Made by a program: the position numbers and the translations under genes. Under the pieces are notes generated by a model, which did no database searches, was not told the origin of the DNA, and saw only the letters and a program-made list of their open reading frames with translations. From Sphingopyxis bauzanensis (GTDB lineage Bacteria > Pseudomonadota > Alphaproteobacteria > Sphingomonadales > Sphingomonadaceae), in assembly GCF_002205675.1 (NCBI RefSeq), contig NZ_NISK01000004.1, positions 434,001 to 498,000 of the forward strand: a stretch of 64,000 nucleotides of DNA. Reading direction: 5' to 3'. Below, in pieces: positions 33,694 through 43,665 of the stretch (positions are counted from its first letter, which is position 1; every line of letters starts with the position of its first letter).

Positions 33694-34604
33694 TCGGCCG
33701 CGTCCTCACTCGCTCGCCCGGCCGCCCAGCGGTCCTTGATCATAGCACTCGTCGCGCGGCTGCCGTCGTGGCTCCAACCCGGTTCGCGCCAAATATAGGA
33801 CAGCTTGTGCTTCCACGGCGCCGCCCACACATCCTTCGCGATCCCGACCCATTCATGCACCGCCGCCCACAAGATGTTGAAGCTGCCGAGCTGCTTGACG
33901 ATCCCATAGCGCACCGGTTCGTCGTCGCGTTCGGGAACGAAACTGCCGAACATCTTGTCCCAGATGATGAACACTCCGGCATAATTGGCATCGAGATAAC
34001 GCGGGTTCACCCCGTGATGGACGCGGTGGTGTGACGGGGTGTTCATCACCGCCTCGAACCATTTGGGCAGCCGCTTGATCGCCTCGGTATGGATCCAGAA
34101 TTGATAGATCAGGTTCAGCCCCGCACAGAAGAACACCATCGCGGGCGGAAAGCCGATAAGGAACAGCGGCAGGCGGAACAGGAAGGTCAGGCTGAAAAAG
34201 CCCGTCCATGTCTGCCGCAGCGCCGTCGACAGATTATAATGCTGGCTCGAATGGTGGATGACATGACTCGCCCAGAACCAGCGGACCCGGTGCGCGCTGC
34301 GGTGAAAGGCATAATAGGCCAGATCGTCGAGGAAGAAGCAGAGGATCCACGCCCACCACCAGTTGGAAAATTCAATGCCGATGTCGAACAAGTGGAACTG
34401 ATACACCCACACCGACGCCGCGATCACCCCGGCGCCGACCAGCGCCCCCGCGACCTGGCTGCCGGTGCCGAGCATCAGCGAGGTCAGCGTATCGCGCGTC
34501 TCGTACCGGCTTTTGTCGGCGCGCAGCGAGATGATCATCTCGGCGATCAGCAGCAGGATGAAAGCGGGCACTGCATAGGTGACGGGATCGGGCAGCTTAT
34601 CCAC
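33690..34604 (-). CDS. Sterol desaturase/fatty acid hydroxylase family protein
   Basis: 304-residue integral-membrane di-iron enzyme. The eight-histidine motifs are present: YYAFHRSAHRVRWFW, ASHVIHHSSQHYNLS, and TPSHHRVHHGVNPRYLDANY. About five membrane helices. It would hydroxylate or desaturate a lipid or terpenoid. Such enzymes in sphingomonads include carotenoid, sphingolipid and hopanoid modifiers, and which applies is open. The start is a GTG overlapping the upstream stop by 8 nt. Confidence 0.9.
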   Translation of the reverse strand: MDKLPDPVTYAVPAFILLLIAEMIISLRADKSRYETRDTLTSLMLGTGSQVAGALVGAGVIAASVWVYQFHLFDIGIEFSNWWWAWILCFFLDDLAYYAFHRSAHRVRWFWASHVIHHSSQHYNLSTALRQTWTGFFSLTFLFRLPLFLIGFPPAMVFFCAGLNLIYQFWIHTEAIKRLPKWFEAVMNTPSHHRVHHGVNPRYLDANYAGVFIIWDKMFGSFVPERDDEPVRYGIVKQLGSFNILWAAVHEWVGIAKDVWAAPWKHKLSYIWREPGWSHDGSRATSAMIKDRWAAGRASEDAAE

Positions 34605-35004
34605 AATTCAGATCCCGCATCCGGCTCGCCCACAGGCCGGCTTCCTTGCCCAGGTGCAGCGTCACCGCGCCAAACGTCTTTTCGGGCATCGTCAGGGTCA
34701 GGAAATCCTTGTCGAGCCGCCCCATCACACTGGCGTCGATCGGCCGTGCCGCGAAATGATTGCCATGCGCGCGCACCAAGATCTGACGCCCCGCGGCATT
34801 TCGGACGATCGCGGCAAAGCCCGCACGGTCGCGCGCCACCTCGATGCCGCGAAAGCCCGCCTCCGCCTCTTCGGCAAGCCGGATCGCATGCGCGTCATCC
34901 TCGATCCGTGGATCTGCGCCCAGCCCCATCCGCTTAACCAGCCACACGATAAACAGCACCGCGGCTACCGATCCGCCGAGCTGGGCCAGTTCGGCGAGGG
35001 TCAC
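34597..35004 (-). CDS. Membrane-anchored hypothetical protein
   Basis: 135 residues from a GTG overlapping the upstream stop (GTGA). One N-terminal helix (LGGSVAAVLFIVWLVKRMGL) anchors a cytoplasmic domain (RIEDDAHAIRLAEEAEAGFR, HFAARPIDASVMGRLDKDFL, TFGAVTLHLGKEAGLWASRM). No family recognised. Sits between a DUF442 protein and a desaturase in one tightly overlapping operon. Confidence 0.7.
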   Translation of the reverse strand: MTLAELAQLGGSVAAVLFIVWLVKRMGLGADPRIEDDAHAIRLAEEAEAGFRGIEVARDRAGFAAIVRNAAGRQILVRAHGNHFAARPIDASVMGRLDKDFLTLTMPEKTFGAVTLHLGKEAGLWASRMRDLNCG

Positions 35005-35435
35005 CGCTCGCCCGCCAGCGCGTCGAGCATCGGGCGCAGTCCCGACAAGTCATAACCCGCGTTCGCCGCGGCCTCGCAAATCGCATCGACATCGTCGCCC
35101 GCGCGCGCGCGGGTCAGCGCCCACAGATGCGTCGAGCGTGTCCCCGAGCGGCAATAGGCCAGCACCGGCCCCGTCGCCCCCGCCAGCACCGCGTCGAGCG
35201 CATCGAGCTGCGGATGGCTGAATCCTGCATGGCCGATCGGGATCGCGGCATAGGCCAGCCCTTCGGCAGCGGCAGCCCCGGCAATATCGTCACCCTGCGG
35301 CGCGTCGGGCTCCTCGCCATCGGGGCGGTTGTTGACGATCATCGCAAAGCCCGCGGCCTTCGCCTCGACCACATCCTCAAAGGAAATCTGCGGGGCGACG
35401 CTATAGTCGGCGGACAGGGTACGAAAATCGCTCAT
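35001..35435 (-). CDS. TIGR01244/DUF442 family phosphatase-like protein
   Basis: 144 residues: YSVAPQISFEDVVEAKAAGF, MIVNNRPDGEEPDAPQGDDI, and the P-loop VLAYCRSGTRSTHLWALTRA (Cys-x5-Arg). This is the beta-lactamase-hydrolase-like or Blh domain, related to dual-specificity phosphatases and linked to sulfide metabolism in some bacteria. The ATG at 35435 is used. First gene of the desaturase operon. Confidence 0.88.
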   Translation of the reverse strand: MSDFRTLSADYSVAPQISFEDVVEAKAAGFAMIVNNRPDGEEPDAPQGDDIAGAAAAEGLAYAAIPIGHAGFSHPQLDALDAVLAGATGPVLAYCRSGTRSTHLWALTRARAGDDVDAICEAAANAGYDLSGLRPMLDALAGER

Positions 35436-35480
35436 GGCCGCGATGTATAGGACGCGCGGTTTGACTGACAAGCGTGAAAG

Positions 35481-36293
35481 CTATGCGGCCGCGGGCGCTG
35501 CCTCGCTATCACGCATCGCCGACTCCGCCACGACCGCGTGAAAGCGCTCGACATAATGCGGATGCTCGGTCCCCATCATCCGGTCCCACCAGGTGAAATA
35601 GAGGCCGTAATTGCGGTTGAAGCCGCCGCTGTGGTGCAGGTCGTGGTGCGTCGTCGTGTTGATCCAGCGGGTCAGCGGAGTCGACAGCCACCAGCGCGGG
35701 TGCAGCTCGAACCCGGCATGCCCCATCGCGTTGCGAACGATCTGGAACAATATCCACGTCAGCATCACCCACCCCGGAGTCGCGACGAAGAATAGCCAGA
35801 TCGGCACGAAGGCGATCATCACAAAGGCTTCGGGAACGGCGAAGCTGTACGCGGCCCATGGCGTCGGGGTGATCGAGCGATGATGCGCGCGGTGAAAGGT
35901 CTTGAACAAGCGCGGATGGTGCATCGCGCGGTGAACCCAATAGAAATAGGCGTCGTGCGCGACGATAATCGCCGCGAGCAGCGCCAGATCGCCGGCCCAG
36001 CCATAGCTGCCCTCGAACCGGTGCAGCACCCCGGTGTCGACGCCCCAGATGATGAACGCCGACACCAATGTATAGACTCCCACCGTCTGCACCGACTGCG
36101 CAAATTCGCGGCGTTGGTCGGCCAGCGTCGCCTCGCGCGCCTGGATCTTGCGCGTTCGAAGCGTCGTGCGGCGCAGCCCCCACACGATCGCCGCGACGGC
36201 CGCGGCCGCAATCAGATAGCGCCCGAAGTCGAACGCAAAGACAAACGGCCCCTTGGTCAGCAGGATGTGAAGCGGAGGAAGGGCGTCGAGCAT
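35481..36293 (-). CDS. Sterol desaturase/fatty acid hydroxylase family protein (second)
   Basis: 270 residues with the same di-iron histidine set: YFYWVHRAMHHPRLFKTFHR, AHHRSITPTPWAAYSF, and TTTHHDLHHSGGFNRNYGLY. Four to five membrane helices. Not closely alike in sequence to the enzyme at 33690, so a separate specificity is likely. It precedes the DUF442-desaturase operon by 45 bp and may be its first gene. Confidence 0.9.
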   Translation of the reverse strand: MLDALPPLHILLTKGPFVFAFDFGRYLIAAAAVAAIVWGLRRTTLRTRKIQAREATLADQRREFAQSVQTVGVYTLVSAFIIWGVDTGVLHRFEGSYGWAGDLALLAAIIVAHDAYFYWVHRAMHHPRLFKTFHRAHHRSITPTPWAAYSFAVPEAFVMIAFVPIWLFFVATPGWVMLTWILFQIVRNAMGHAGFELHPRWWLSTPLTRWINTTTHHDLHHSGGFNRNYGLYFTWWDRMMGTEHPHYVERFHAVVAESAMRDSEAAPAAA

Positions 36294-36370
36294 CGGGGTA
36301 ATCCTGTCGGTGGCGGATGCTGCGGTTGAGCACGCCCGCCGCGTCCCCGCTCCGCAATGGTAGAAATCAG

Positions 36371-37441
36371 CTAGCCGATTTCGGAATCGCCCAGTCGCGC
36401 CGCGGCGGCCCGGGCGCGATAATCGGTCGGGGTCATTCCTTCGGCATCGCGAAAGGCGCGGTTGAACGGGCCAAGTGAGCCGAAGCCCGCGTCGAGCGCG
36501 ATGGTCAGGATCGGCACCTCGCGCTGCGCCGGATCCGCCAGCGCCGCACGGATCTCGTCGAGGCGAAAGCCGTTCAGAAAGGCGGTGAAATTGCGAAACC
36601 CCATCTCGCCATTGATCGCGCGGCGGACGCGGTATTCGGGCTCGCCCAGCCGCGCCGCGAGCATCGCGATCGAAAAGCCTTCGGCCCGGTAAGCACGCTC
36701 CTCGGCCATTACCGCGCGCAGCCGCTGCGCGAGCGGCGACGGTGCTGCGGCCGGTTCGGCGCGTTTGGGCTGCGGCCCCGGCGCAGCAAACAGTTCGGCC
36801 AGCCGAAAGCGATACAGTCCGACCGATACGATGAAGGTGGCGATCACGATCGCAATTAGGATCAATGATCGCCCGAGGTCGGGACTGGCGTCGCGGTTGT
36901 GAAACATCTCGATAAAGGTCGCGAGCAGGATGAAGCCGCCAATCGCGCAGACGAGCGCCACGCGAAACCCCCGCCGCGCCTCGATCAAATCATTGGCGCG
37001 CCCGCGCCATGCGATCCACATGCCCGCCACCGCAAAGGCGAACATGCCGATGCGCACCAGCACCCAGAGTTCGACGCTGAACCAGTCCAGGCTAGCGACC
37101 AACGCAATCTGGATCAACGGCAGCATTCCAAAGGCGGCAACGAGCAACCAGCTGCGCCAGCCAATCCGCTGCTGGTCGTCGAACCACAGCCGCACGAACA
37201 GCCAGAACCAGGCGGGCACCATCACCGACAGCGCATCGCAGATCGCATAGGGCAACCGCGCGGCATCATCGATCCGGAAGATCGGCACCAGCAGATAGGC
37301 AATGATCGACAGGTTCATCGCGATGGCGACGCGCGCGGCCAGCACATCATGATGATCGCGCGCCAGGATAGCGATCCACAGCAGGAACAGCGCGATGGCG
37401 CCGCCGCGAATCATCGGATCGAGGATCAGCAACGCCGTCAT
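36371..37441 (-). CDS. AraC-family regulator with N-terminal membrane domain
   Basis: 356 residues. The first ~230 residues form six to seven membrane helices (starting ALFLLWIAILARDHHDV, ending ILIAIVIATFIVSVGLY). The C-terminal ~100 residues are an AraC DNA-binding domain (EGFSIAMLAARLGEPEYRVR, DAGFGSLGPFNRAFRDAEGM, TPTDYRARAA). This membrane-sensor-plus-AraC layout is common in sphingomonads. The signal is unknown. A GTG one codon upstream of the ATG is an alternative start. Confidence 0.9.
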   Translation of the reverse strand: MTALLILDPMIRGGAIALFLLWIAILARDHHDVLAARVAIAMNLSIIAYLLVPIFRIDDAARLPYAICDALSVMVPAWFWLFVRLWFDDQQRIGWRSWLLVAAFGMLPLIQIALVASLDWFSVELWVLVRIGMFAFAVAGMWIAWRGRANDLIEARRGFRVALVCAIGGFILLATFIEMFHNRDASPDLGRSLILIAIVIATFIVSVGLYRFRLAELFAAPGPQPKRAEPAAAPSPLAQRLRAVMAEERAYRAEGFSIAMLAARLGEPEYRVRRAINGEMGFRNFTAFLNGFRLDEIRAALADPAQREVPILTIALDAGFGSLGPFNRAFRDAEGMTPTDYRARAAAARLGDSEIG

Positions 37442-37511
37442 CACATCTTGCTACTGCAACCGATGCTGGCGCGCCACCGTCGACGACGCGTCCGCCATCG
37501 GGCAGCGGGGC

Positions 37512-37817
37512 TCATTGCGAAGCGAGTTGCTGCTGCTGGCGGGCGCGCAGCTTTTGCAGCGCCAGCCCGCGCATCGTGTCGCGGCATTCACGCGCCGCGC
37601 GGCGCGCCTTGACCGTCAGATGTTCGACATCGTTGCGGCACGCCGCCTTCGCGGCGCGCGCGATCCGGCGCTGCGCGGTCGTCACGTCGGAGGGCGCGCT
37701 GAGATCGAGCGCGCGCACATCGACGCGGACGCTCGTGTGAGCGTCGGACGCCTGTGCGGTCATCGGCAGCGCGGCAAGACAGGCCGCGACAAGCGCGCGG
37801 ATGAGGGGAGAGCTCAT
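37512..37817 (-). CDS. UrcA family protein
   Basis: 101 residues. Signal peptide IRALVAACLAALPMTAQA, then the UrcA core SVRVDVRALDLSAPSDVTTA and AARECRDTMRGLALQKL with two Cys that can form a disulfide (ACRND and ECRDT). UrcA proteins are periplasmic and of unknown function. Two ATGs lie close together. AAGGA is 2 nt from the first and 8 nt from the second (37817), which is therefore chosen. Confidence 0.85.
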   Translation of the reverse strand: MSSPLIRALVAACLAALPMTAQASDAHTSVRVDVRALDLSAPSDVTTAQRRIARAAKAACRNDVEHLTVKARRAARECRDTMRGLALQKLRARQQQQLASQ

Positions 37818-37964
37818 GGTCATAATCCTTTCATTGATCGGCACCGCAAAGGCGAAGCGGCCCGATGAAAGGCGACGTGGCGACAACGGCAGCGCCGGTC
37901 GCGCCGCGTTCCGAATTCGACTAGCCATTTGCGAAATCGACCAGCCGCGCGGCAGCCCGCAGGG

Positions 37965-39746
37965 TCAGAAGTGACGGATTACCGACAGAAACGCATCGCC
38001 CCACGCCTCCAGCTTCTTGGCGCCAACCCCCGGAATCGTTCCCATCGCGTCCAGCGTCGCGGGCTTTTCGATCGCCATGGCGCGCAGCACCGCGTCGTGA
38101 AAGATCACATAGGGCGGCACATTGGCTTCGGCCGCCAACTCGCGCCGGACGCTACGCAGCGCGTCGAACAGCGGATCGCCGATCGGGTTGGCGGCCCCGG
38201 CACCAGCGCCGCCGCGCGCCTCGCGCTTGGTGCGCTTGACCGGCGGCTCGGCGATCAGCACCGGCGCCTCGCCCTTCATCATCGCGCGCGCGCTGGGGCC
38301 AAGCATCAGCCCGCCATGCTCGGTCGTCTCGAGCGCCTCGCGCGCCACCAGCGTGCGCACCAGCGGCTTGATCAGCCGTGCCTCGTCGCCGGCGACAATC
38401 CCGAACACCGACAATTTGTCGTGGCCACGCCCCACGATCCGTTCGTCGCTGCGCCCGGTCAGCACCGCCTCGATATGCCCCGCGCCATAGCTTTGGCCGG
38501 TGCGATAGACCGCCGAGAGCAATTTTTGCGCGAGCACCGTCGCGTCGACCTGCGCCGCGGGGTCGAGGCAATTGTCGCAATTGCCGCAGCGGCCCGGCGG
38601 ACTTTCGCCGAAATGGCGCAGCAACTGCGCGCGGCGGCACTCGACCGTTTCGACCAGCGCCGCCAGCGCGTTGAGCCGCACCCGCTCGCCGGGCACTCGC
38701 GCCTCGGGCAATTCGGACAATCGCATCCGCGCCTTGGCGAAATCGTCGGCGCCCCACAACATCATCGCCTCGGCGGGGTCACCGTCGCGCCCGGCGCGCC
38801 CGGTTTCCTGATAATAGCTTTCGATCGATTTGGGCAGCGCGGCGTGCGCGACAAAGCGCACGTCGGGCTTGTCGATCCCCATCCCGAACGCGACCGTCGC
38901 GGTGACGATGCCGTCCTCCGACGCGACAAAATCATGCTGGACGCGCGACCGCACCTCGGCATCGAGTCCGGCATGATAGGCCGCGACCCGCCGCCCCGTC
39001 GCCTTCGCCAATTGCTCCGCCAGCCGCTCGGTGCCGCTGCGCGTCGGGCAATAGACAATCCCCGGCCCCGGATTGGCAGCGATGAATTCGACCAGCTGGC
39101 GCGCCGCGGTCACCCGCGGGCGAATCGCGTAGCGGATGTTCGGCCGGTCGAAGCCCGCAAGGATCAGCCCGTCGTCGGGAATGCCGAGCTGGAAAAGGAT
39201 ATCTTCGCGTGTGTGCTTGTCGGCAGTGGCGGTCAGCGCGAGCCGCGGTACCACCGGAAAGGCATCGAGCAACGGGCGCAGCAGGCGGTAATCGGGGCGG
39301 AAGTCATGCCCCCATTCGCTGACGCAATGCGCCTCATCGATCGCGAACAGCGCCGGGGTCTTGGCCTCGAGCAACGCGCGAAACCCCTCGCCCGTCGCGC
39401 GCTCGGGCGCCACATAGAGCAGGTCGAGCTCGCCGTCGCGGTACCGCTGCCGCGTCTCGGCGCCATCGGCATCGACGCTGGTCAGGCTCGCTGCGCGAAT
39501 CCCCGCCGCGCGGGCGCCGCGCAGCTGGTCGTGCATCAGCGCGATCAGCGGCGACACGACAACGACGCAGCCATCGAGCGCGACCGCGGGCAGCTGGTAC
39601 GTCAACGACTTGCCCGCGCCCGTCGGCATCACTGCCAGCGTCCGCTCGCGCGCCATGACGCGGTCGACGACGTCGCTTTGACGGCCACGGAAATGGTCGA
39701 AACCGAAGGTGGATTTGAGGAGGGGGAGGAGGGCGTCGGCGGACAT
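37965..39746 (-). CDS. recQ: ATP-dependent DNA helicase RecQ
   Basis: 593-residue 3'-5' helicase for recombination and fork repair. Walker A AVMPTGAGKSLTYQLPAVAL, DEAH box FAIDEAHCVSEWGHDFRPDY, motif VI YYQETGRAGRDGDPAEAMM. Then the RQC zinc cysteines (VECRRAQLLRHFG, GRCGNCDNCLDP), and an HRDC domain at the C-terminus (EANVPPYVIFHDAVLRAMA, TIPGVGAKKLEAWGDAF). All domains are present. The start is the ATG at 39746, which gives the usual N-terminus. Confidence 0.95.
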   Translation of the reverse strand: MSADALLPLLKSTFGFDHFRGRQSDVVDRVMARERTLAVMPTGAGKSLTYQLPAVALDGCVVVVSPLIALMHDQLRGARAAGIRAASLTSVDADGAETRQRYRDGELDLLYVAPERATGEGFRALLEAKTPALFAIDEAHCVSEWGHDFRPDYRLLRPLLDAFPVVPRLALTATADKHTREDILFQLGIPDDGLILAGFDRPNIRYAIRPRVTAARQLVEFIAANPGPGIVYCPTRSGTERLAEQLAKATGRRVAAYHAGLDAEVRSRVQHDFVASEDGIVTATVAFGMGIDKPDVRFVAHAALPKSIESYYQETGRAGRDGDPAEAMMLWGADDFAKARMRLSELPEARVPGERVRLNALAALVETVECRRAQLLRHFGESPPGRCGNCDNCLDPAAQVDATVLAQKLLSAVYRTGQSYGAGHIEAVLTGRSDERIVGRGHDKLSVFGIVAGDEARLIKPLVRTLVAREALETTEHGGLMLGPSARAMMKGEAPVLIAEPPVKRTKREARGGAGAGAANPIGDPLFDALRSVRRELAAEANVPPYVIFHDAVLRAMAIEKPATLDAMGTIPGVGAKKLEAWGDAFLSVIRHF

Positions 39747-39795
39747 TGTGAGGGGGCGATAGGGAAGATGGCAAGGGGAGGGAAGCCCCATCCTC

Positions 39796-39867
39796 GCCCC
39801 CGCGAAGGCGAGGACCGCCGTCGGCCTGGCACCGGCTTTCCAGCGCCCCCCCGCCTTCACGGGGGCA
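39796..39867. repeat. Extragenic GC-rich inverted repeat
   Basis: GCCCCCGCGAAGGCGAGG (left) and CCGCCTTCACGGGGGC (right) are inverted copies. Lies between recQ and the antiporter gene. Confidence 0.6.
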
Positions 39868-39875
39868 ACGCCAGG

Positions 39876-41516
39876 CTAAGCCCGCACCAGCATCGCCCGC
39901 TCCGCCATCCGCGATGCCGTCTCGCGCTCGGCCATCACGACATGGTCAGCGCCGCGTCGCACCAGATCGTCGACTTCTTCGTCCGAATGTGCGCGCGCGA
40001 CGATCACCAGCTTCGGATTGATCGCCCGCGCCCGCCGCACGATCGCCCCCGCCTCGACGCCCTCGGGAATCGCGATCAGCAAGGTTGATGCGGTGTCGAG
40101 TCCCGCCTGCCGCAAAATGCTTTCCTTGGTCGCATCACCGACAATCACCGTCGCGCCCGCGGCGCGGGCGGCTGCCGCCATATCCTTTTGGTCCTCGATC
40201 ACCGTCAACCCCTCGCCACGCCCGCAGATCAGGCCGCCGATATGGCTGCCGACGCGACCATAGCCAATCAGCACCACGCCCGCGTTGCACAGCGCGGCAG
40301 CCTCCTCGCTTGCCGTGTCGACCGGTTCGGGTCCCGCGTCGGCACGGATGCGCCGCACCGCCAGCGTAAACAGGATCGGGTTGACCAGGATCGACAGCAA
40401 GGCACCGGCCAGGATCAGGTCACGCCCCGTTTCGGGCAATACACCCAAGCCGACCCCCAGCCCCGCCAAAATGAACGAAAATTCGCCGATCTGCGCCAGG
40501 CTGACCGACACCGTCAGCGCCGTCTGCGACGTGTGACCAAAGGCGCGGACCAACGCAAAGGCGGCAAGCGATTTGCCGACGACGATGATCGCCACCGTCG
40601 CCAGCACTGGTCCCGGTTGCTCGACCAGCACATTGGGGTCGAACAACATGCCGACGGACACGAAGAACAGCACCGCGAACGCATCGCGCAGCGGCAGCGT
40701 CTCTTCGGCGGCGCGGCGGCTGAGCTGCGTTTCGCCGAGTATCATGCCCGCAAAAAACGCGCCTAACGCAAACGATACGTCGAAAATCACCGCGGCGCCG
40801 AATGCCACCCCCAGCGCGATCGCCAGCACCGCGAGCCGGAACAGCTCGCGCGATCCGGTATGCGCGGCCCAGTGCAGCACCCACGGCAGGATGCGGCGCG
40901 CGACCACGAACATGAAGGCGACGAAGCCGACGACCTTGAGCAGGACGATCGCCGCCGATTGGAGCAGTCCGGCGCTGCCGCCCTCATCGCCGCGATTGCC
41001 GAACATCGCGGGCAGCAGCACGAGCGCGAGCACCATCACCAGATCCTCGACGATCAGCCAGCCGACCGCGATCCGCCCCTTTTCGGTCTCGACCATATCC
41101 CGCGCCTGCAGCGCGCGCAGCAGCACGACGGTACTCGCGACCGACAGCGCCAGCCCGAACACGGCACTGCCCTCGATCGTCCAGCCGAGCCACAGCCCGA
41201 GCATGATCCCGAGCGCCCACGCCACCACAATTTGCGCAATCGCCCCCGGCACCGCGATCTTACGCACCGACAGCAGGTCTTTCATCGAAAAATGCAGGCC
41301 GACCCCGAACATCAGCAGGATGACGCCAATCTCGGCGAGCTGCATCGCCAGCCCGGTGTCGGCAACAAACCCCGGCGTGAACGGTCCGACCAGCACCCCG
41401 GCGAGCAAATAGCCCGCAATCGGCGAAATCCGCAGCCGGTGCGCCAGCGCCCCCATCAGGAACGCAACTCCAAGCCCGGCCACGATGGTACCGATCAGTG
41501 TGGTGTCATGCGGCAT
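39876..41516 (-). CDS. CPA2-family cation:proton antiporter with RCK domain (YbaL-like)
   Basis: 546 residues. About 12 membrane helices in the Na/H-exchanger fold (HRLRISPIAGYLLAGVLVGP, FGVGLHFSMKDLL, VSFALGAFFAGMILGET). After residue ~410 a TrkA-N/RCK nucleotide-binding domain follows (GVVLIGYGRVGSHIGG, VIVGDATKESILRQAG). This is the KefB/YbaL architecture: K+ or Na+ efflux in exchange for protons, gated by nucleotide. No KefF-type ancillary protein is beside it. Confidence 0.92.
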   Translation of the reverse strand: MPHDTTLIGTIVAGLGVAFLMGALAHRLRISPIAGYLLAGVLVGPFTPGFVADTGLAMQLAEIGVILLMFGVGLHFSMKDLLSVRKIAVPGAIAQIVVAWALGIMLGLWLGWTIEGSAVFGLALSVASTVVLLRALQARDMVETEKGRIAVGWLIVEDLVMVLALVLLPAMFGNRGDEGGSAGLLQSAAIVLLKVVGFVAFMFVVARRILPWVLHWAAHTGSRELFRLAVLAIALGVAFGAAVIFDVSFALGAFFAGMILGETQLSRRAAEETLPLRDAFAVLFFVSVGMLFDPNVLVEQPGPVLATVAIIVVGKSLAAFALVRAFGHTSQTALTVSVSLAQIGEFSFILAGLGVGLGVLPETGRDLILAGALLSILVNPILFTLAVRRIRADAGPEPVDTASEEAAALCNAGVVLIGYGRVGSHIGGLICGRGEGLTVIEDQKDMAAAARAAGATVIVGDATKESILRQAGLDTASTLLIAIPEGVEAGAIVRRARAINPKLVIVARAHSDEEVDDLVRRGADHVVMAERETASRMAERAMLVRA

Positions 41517-41583
41517 GGTTCATGCCTAGGGGGCGGGCACGCGGCGGGTCAACCCAACCCAATCAGTTTCGTTGTGAAAAGCC

Positions 41584-42639
41584 TCAGCTATCGCGCGGCA
41601 CGCTTTCCGGAAACCAGCGCCGCCCGAACCAGAAGGCCAGGTTGACGAGCAGGATCAGTACCGGCACCTCGACCAGCGGGCCGATTACCGCGGCAAAGGC
41701 CACCGGTGACGCCAGCCCGAACGCCGCAATCGCGACCGCAATCGCCAGCTCGAAATTATTGCCCGCCGCGGTAAAGGCGACCGCGGTGGTGCGCGGATAA
41801 TCGGCGTCAATCCACTTACCCATCGCAAAGCTGATCACAAATTGCAGGACAAAATAGATCGTCAGCGGCACCGCGATGCGCAGCGCGTCGAACGGCAGCG
41901 TCAGGATTTCGCCGCCCTTCAGGCTGAACATCGCCGCGATGGTGAACAGCAGCGCGACCAGCGTGATCGGCGCGATACGCGGCAGGAAGCGCCTTTCGTA
42001 CCAATCTTCGCCCTTGGTCCGGACCAGCAGGGTACGGGTCAGGAACCCGGCGAGGAACGGGATGCCCAGATAGATCAGCACCGCCTCGGCAATCATCCAG
42101 GTATCGATCGCGATCAACTGGCCCTCCAGCCCGAGCAGCGGCGGCAGGAAGGTCAGGAAAAACCACGCATAGGCGCTGAAAAACAGGATCTGGAACAGCG
42201 AATTGAACGCGACCAGCGCCGCGACATATTGATTGTCGCCCTTCGCCAGCTGGTTCCAAACCAGCACCATCGCGATGCAGCGCGCCAGCCCGATCAGGAT
42301 GACCCCGGTCATGTAAGCGGGCTCGTCGCGCAGGAAGGTCACCGCGAGCACGAACATCAGCACCGGCCCGATCAGCCAGTTCTGGACCAGCGACAGCATA
42401 AGCACCCGCCGATCCTCGAACACCTGCGGCAGCGCAGCGTATCGCACCCGCGCCAGCGGCGGGTACATCATCAGGATGAGGCCGATCGCGATCGGCAGGT
42501 TGGTCGTACCGACGCTCATCGCATCGATCCCCGCCGGCAGCGCTGGAAACAGCGTGCCCAGCGCGACGCCCAGCGCCATCGCAAGGAAAATCCACAGCGT
42601 CAGAAAGCGGTCGAGAAAGCCGAGGCGGCTGCGTTGCAT
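41584..42639 (-). CDS. acr3: Arsenite efflux transporter, ACR3 family
   Basis: 351 residues, ten membrane helices. The key Cys is in [20 protein letters not shown] and the conserved Glu in [19 protein letters not shown]. It exports arsenite using the proton-motive force. The ATG at 42639 starts the protein just before the first helix. Last gene of arsR-arsI-arsC-acr3, 35 bp after arsC. Confidence 0.94.
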   Translation of the reverse strand: MQRSRLGFLDRFLTLWIFLAMALGVALGTLFPALPAGIDAMSVGTTNLPIAIGLILMMYPPLARVRYAALPQVFEDRRVLMLSLVQNWLIGPVLMFVLAVTFLRDEPAYMTGVILIGLARCIAMVLVWNQLAKGDNQYVAALVAFNSLFQILFFSAYAWFFLTFLPPLLGLEGQLIAIDTWMIAEAVLIYLGIPFLAGFLTRTLLVRTKGEDWYERRFLPRIAPITLVALLFTIAAMFSLKGGEILTLPFDALRIAVPLTIYFVLQFVISFAMGKWIDADYPRTTAVAFTAAGNNFELAIAVAIAAFGLASPVAFAAVIGPLVEVPVLILLVNLAFWFGRRWFPESVPRDS

Positions 42640-42674
42640 GGGGTCGGTCCTTGGTTGGAAATCGGCGGGGGCAG

Positions 42675-43184
42675 TCAGGCCGCGCCCGCCATCGCGCCAA
42701 TGGCGTTCAACGCATCGCGCCGCTCCGCCGGAGTCATGGCTTCGAGCGGCAGCGTCAACATCGCGCGCACCCGCAAATCGAGCAGGCGGTATGTTTCGGC
42801 AAAGGCCGCATCGACCGCCGCCTCGTCGCCTACGACATCGGCGGGATCGGGTAGCCCCCAATGCGCGCGCACCGGCGCGCCGATGAACAGCGGGCAGGTT
42901 TCGCCCGCCGCATTGCCGCACACGGTGATCGCAATGTCGATGCGCGGCGCATCGGGCGCCGCGAATTCGTCCCAGCTTTTCGAGCGGAAAGCCGAAATGT
43001 CATAGCCCTCGCGCTCCAGCAGGCGGAGAGCGCCGGGGTGCGGCACGCCTTTCGGCTGGCTGCCCGCGCTGAACGCGCGGACCCGGTCGGCGCCCTTGCG
43101 GGCGATCAGCGCTTCGCCCAAAATGCTGCGCGCCGAATTGCCGGTGCACAGCACCAATATGTTCAGCCCCTCCCCCACGGTCAT
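42675..43184 (-). CDS. arsC: Arsenate reductase, low-molecular-weight phosphatase type
   Basis: 169 residues with the active-site loop [18 protein letters not shown] (Cys-x5-Arg-Ser). [18 protein letters not shown] is next and carries the relay cysteines, then [13 protein letters not shown] with the general acid. It reduces arsenate to arsenite for export by Acr3. Begins 1 bp after the arsI stop. The ATG at 43184 is used. Confidence 0.93.
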   Translation of the reverse strand: MTVGEGLNILVLCTGNSARSILGEALIARKGADRVRAFSAGSQPKGVPHPGALRLLEREGYDISAFRSKSWDEFAAPDAPRIDIAITVCGNAAGETCPLFIGAPVRAHWGLPDPADVVGDEAAVDAAFAETYRLLDLRVRAMLTLPLEAMTPAERRDALNAIGAMAGAA

Positions 43185-43185
43185 G

Positions 43186-43665
43186 TCAGCAGCAGCCGAC
43201 CTTGACGGGCGCGGCCTGCGGCATTGTCGGAACGCAGCACGCGCCCTCGGCGGCATTGTCCGACGCCAGCGGCGCAAAATCAGGGCTATCGCCATACACC
43301 GTCGATTCGCCATTGGTCAGGAAGGCTTCCCAGACGACGCCGTCGGGGTCGGCGATCCAGCTCTTTTCGGACTTGGCGTAACAGCAGGTCGTCGCGCCTT
43401 CCTCCAGCACCGGCGCCCCGGCATCTTTCAGACGCCCATAGACCGCCGCGAGCTCGGCTTCATCCTCGACCTGCAAGCCGACATGTTCGATCCCGCGATG
43501 CGCGCCCTCGCGCACTGAAATCGCGAAATTGATGCGCGGATCGTCGAGCATCCATTTGGCATAATCGGGCTTGGTCACGCTCGGCGGAGTGCCGAACAGC
43601 CCCGCGTAAAAGGCGATCGATTTGTCGAGGTCGCTGACCCCGACGTGCATGTGAAAACGGCTCAT
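43186..43665 (-). CDS. arsI: Organoarsenical lyase ArsI (ArsI/CadI family)
   Basis: 159-residue VOC-fold metalloenzyme. Metal ligands: MHVGVSDLDKSIAFYAGLFG (His), HRGIEHVGLQVEDEAEL (His), and DGVVWEAFLTNG (Glu). The vicinal Cys pair that binds trivalent arsenic is in GATTCCYAKSEKSW. It cleaves the C-As bond of trivalent methyl- or aryl-arsenicals. The C-terminal tail has further cysteines (GACCVP, VGCC). Start overlaps the arsR stop (ATGA). Confidence 0.92.
   Translation of the reverse strand: MSRFHMHVGVSDLDKSIAFYAGLFGTPPSVTKPDYAKWMLDDPRINFAISVREGAHRGIEHVGLQVEDEAELAAVYGRLKDAGAPVLEEGATTCCYAKSEKSWIADPDGVVWEAFLTNGESTVYGDSPDFAPLASDNAAEGACCVPTMPQAAPVKVGCC

Noticed and set aside
37929..40088. A 719-codon plus-strand open frame
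   Set aside because: Antisense to recQ and the antiporter; composition is typical of a GC-rich shadow frame.
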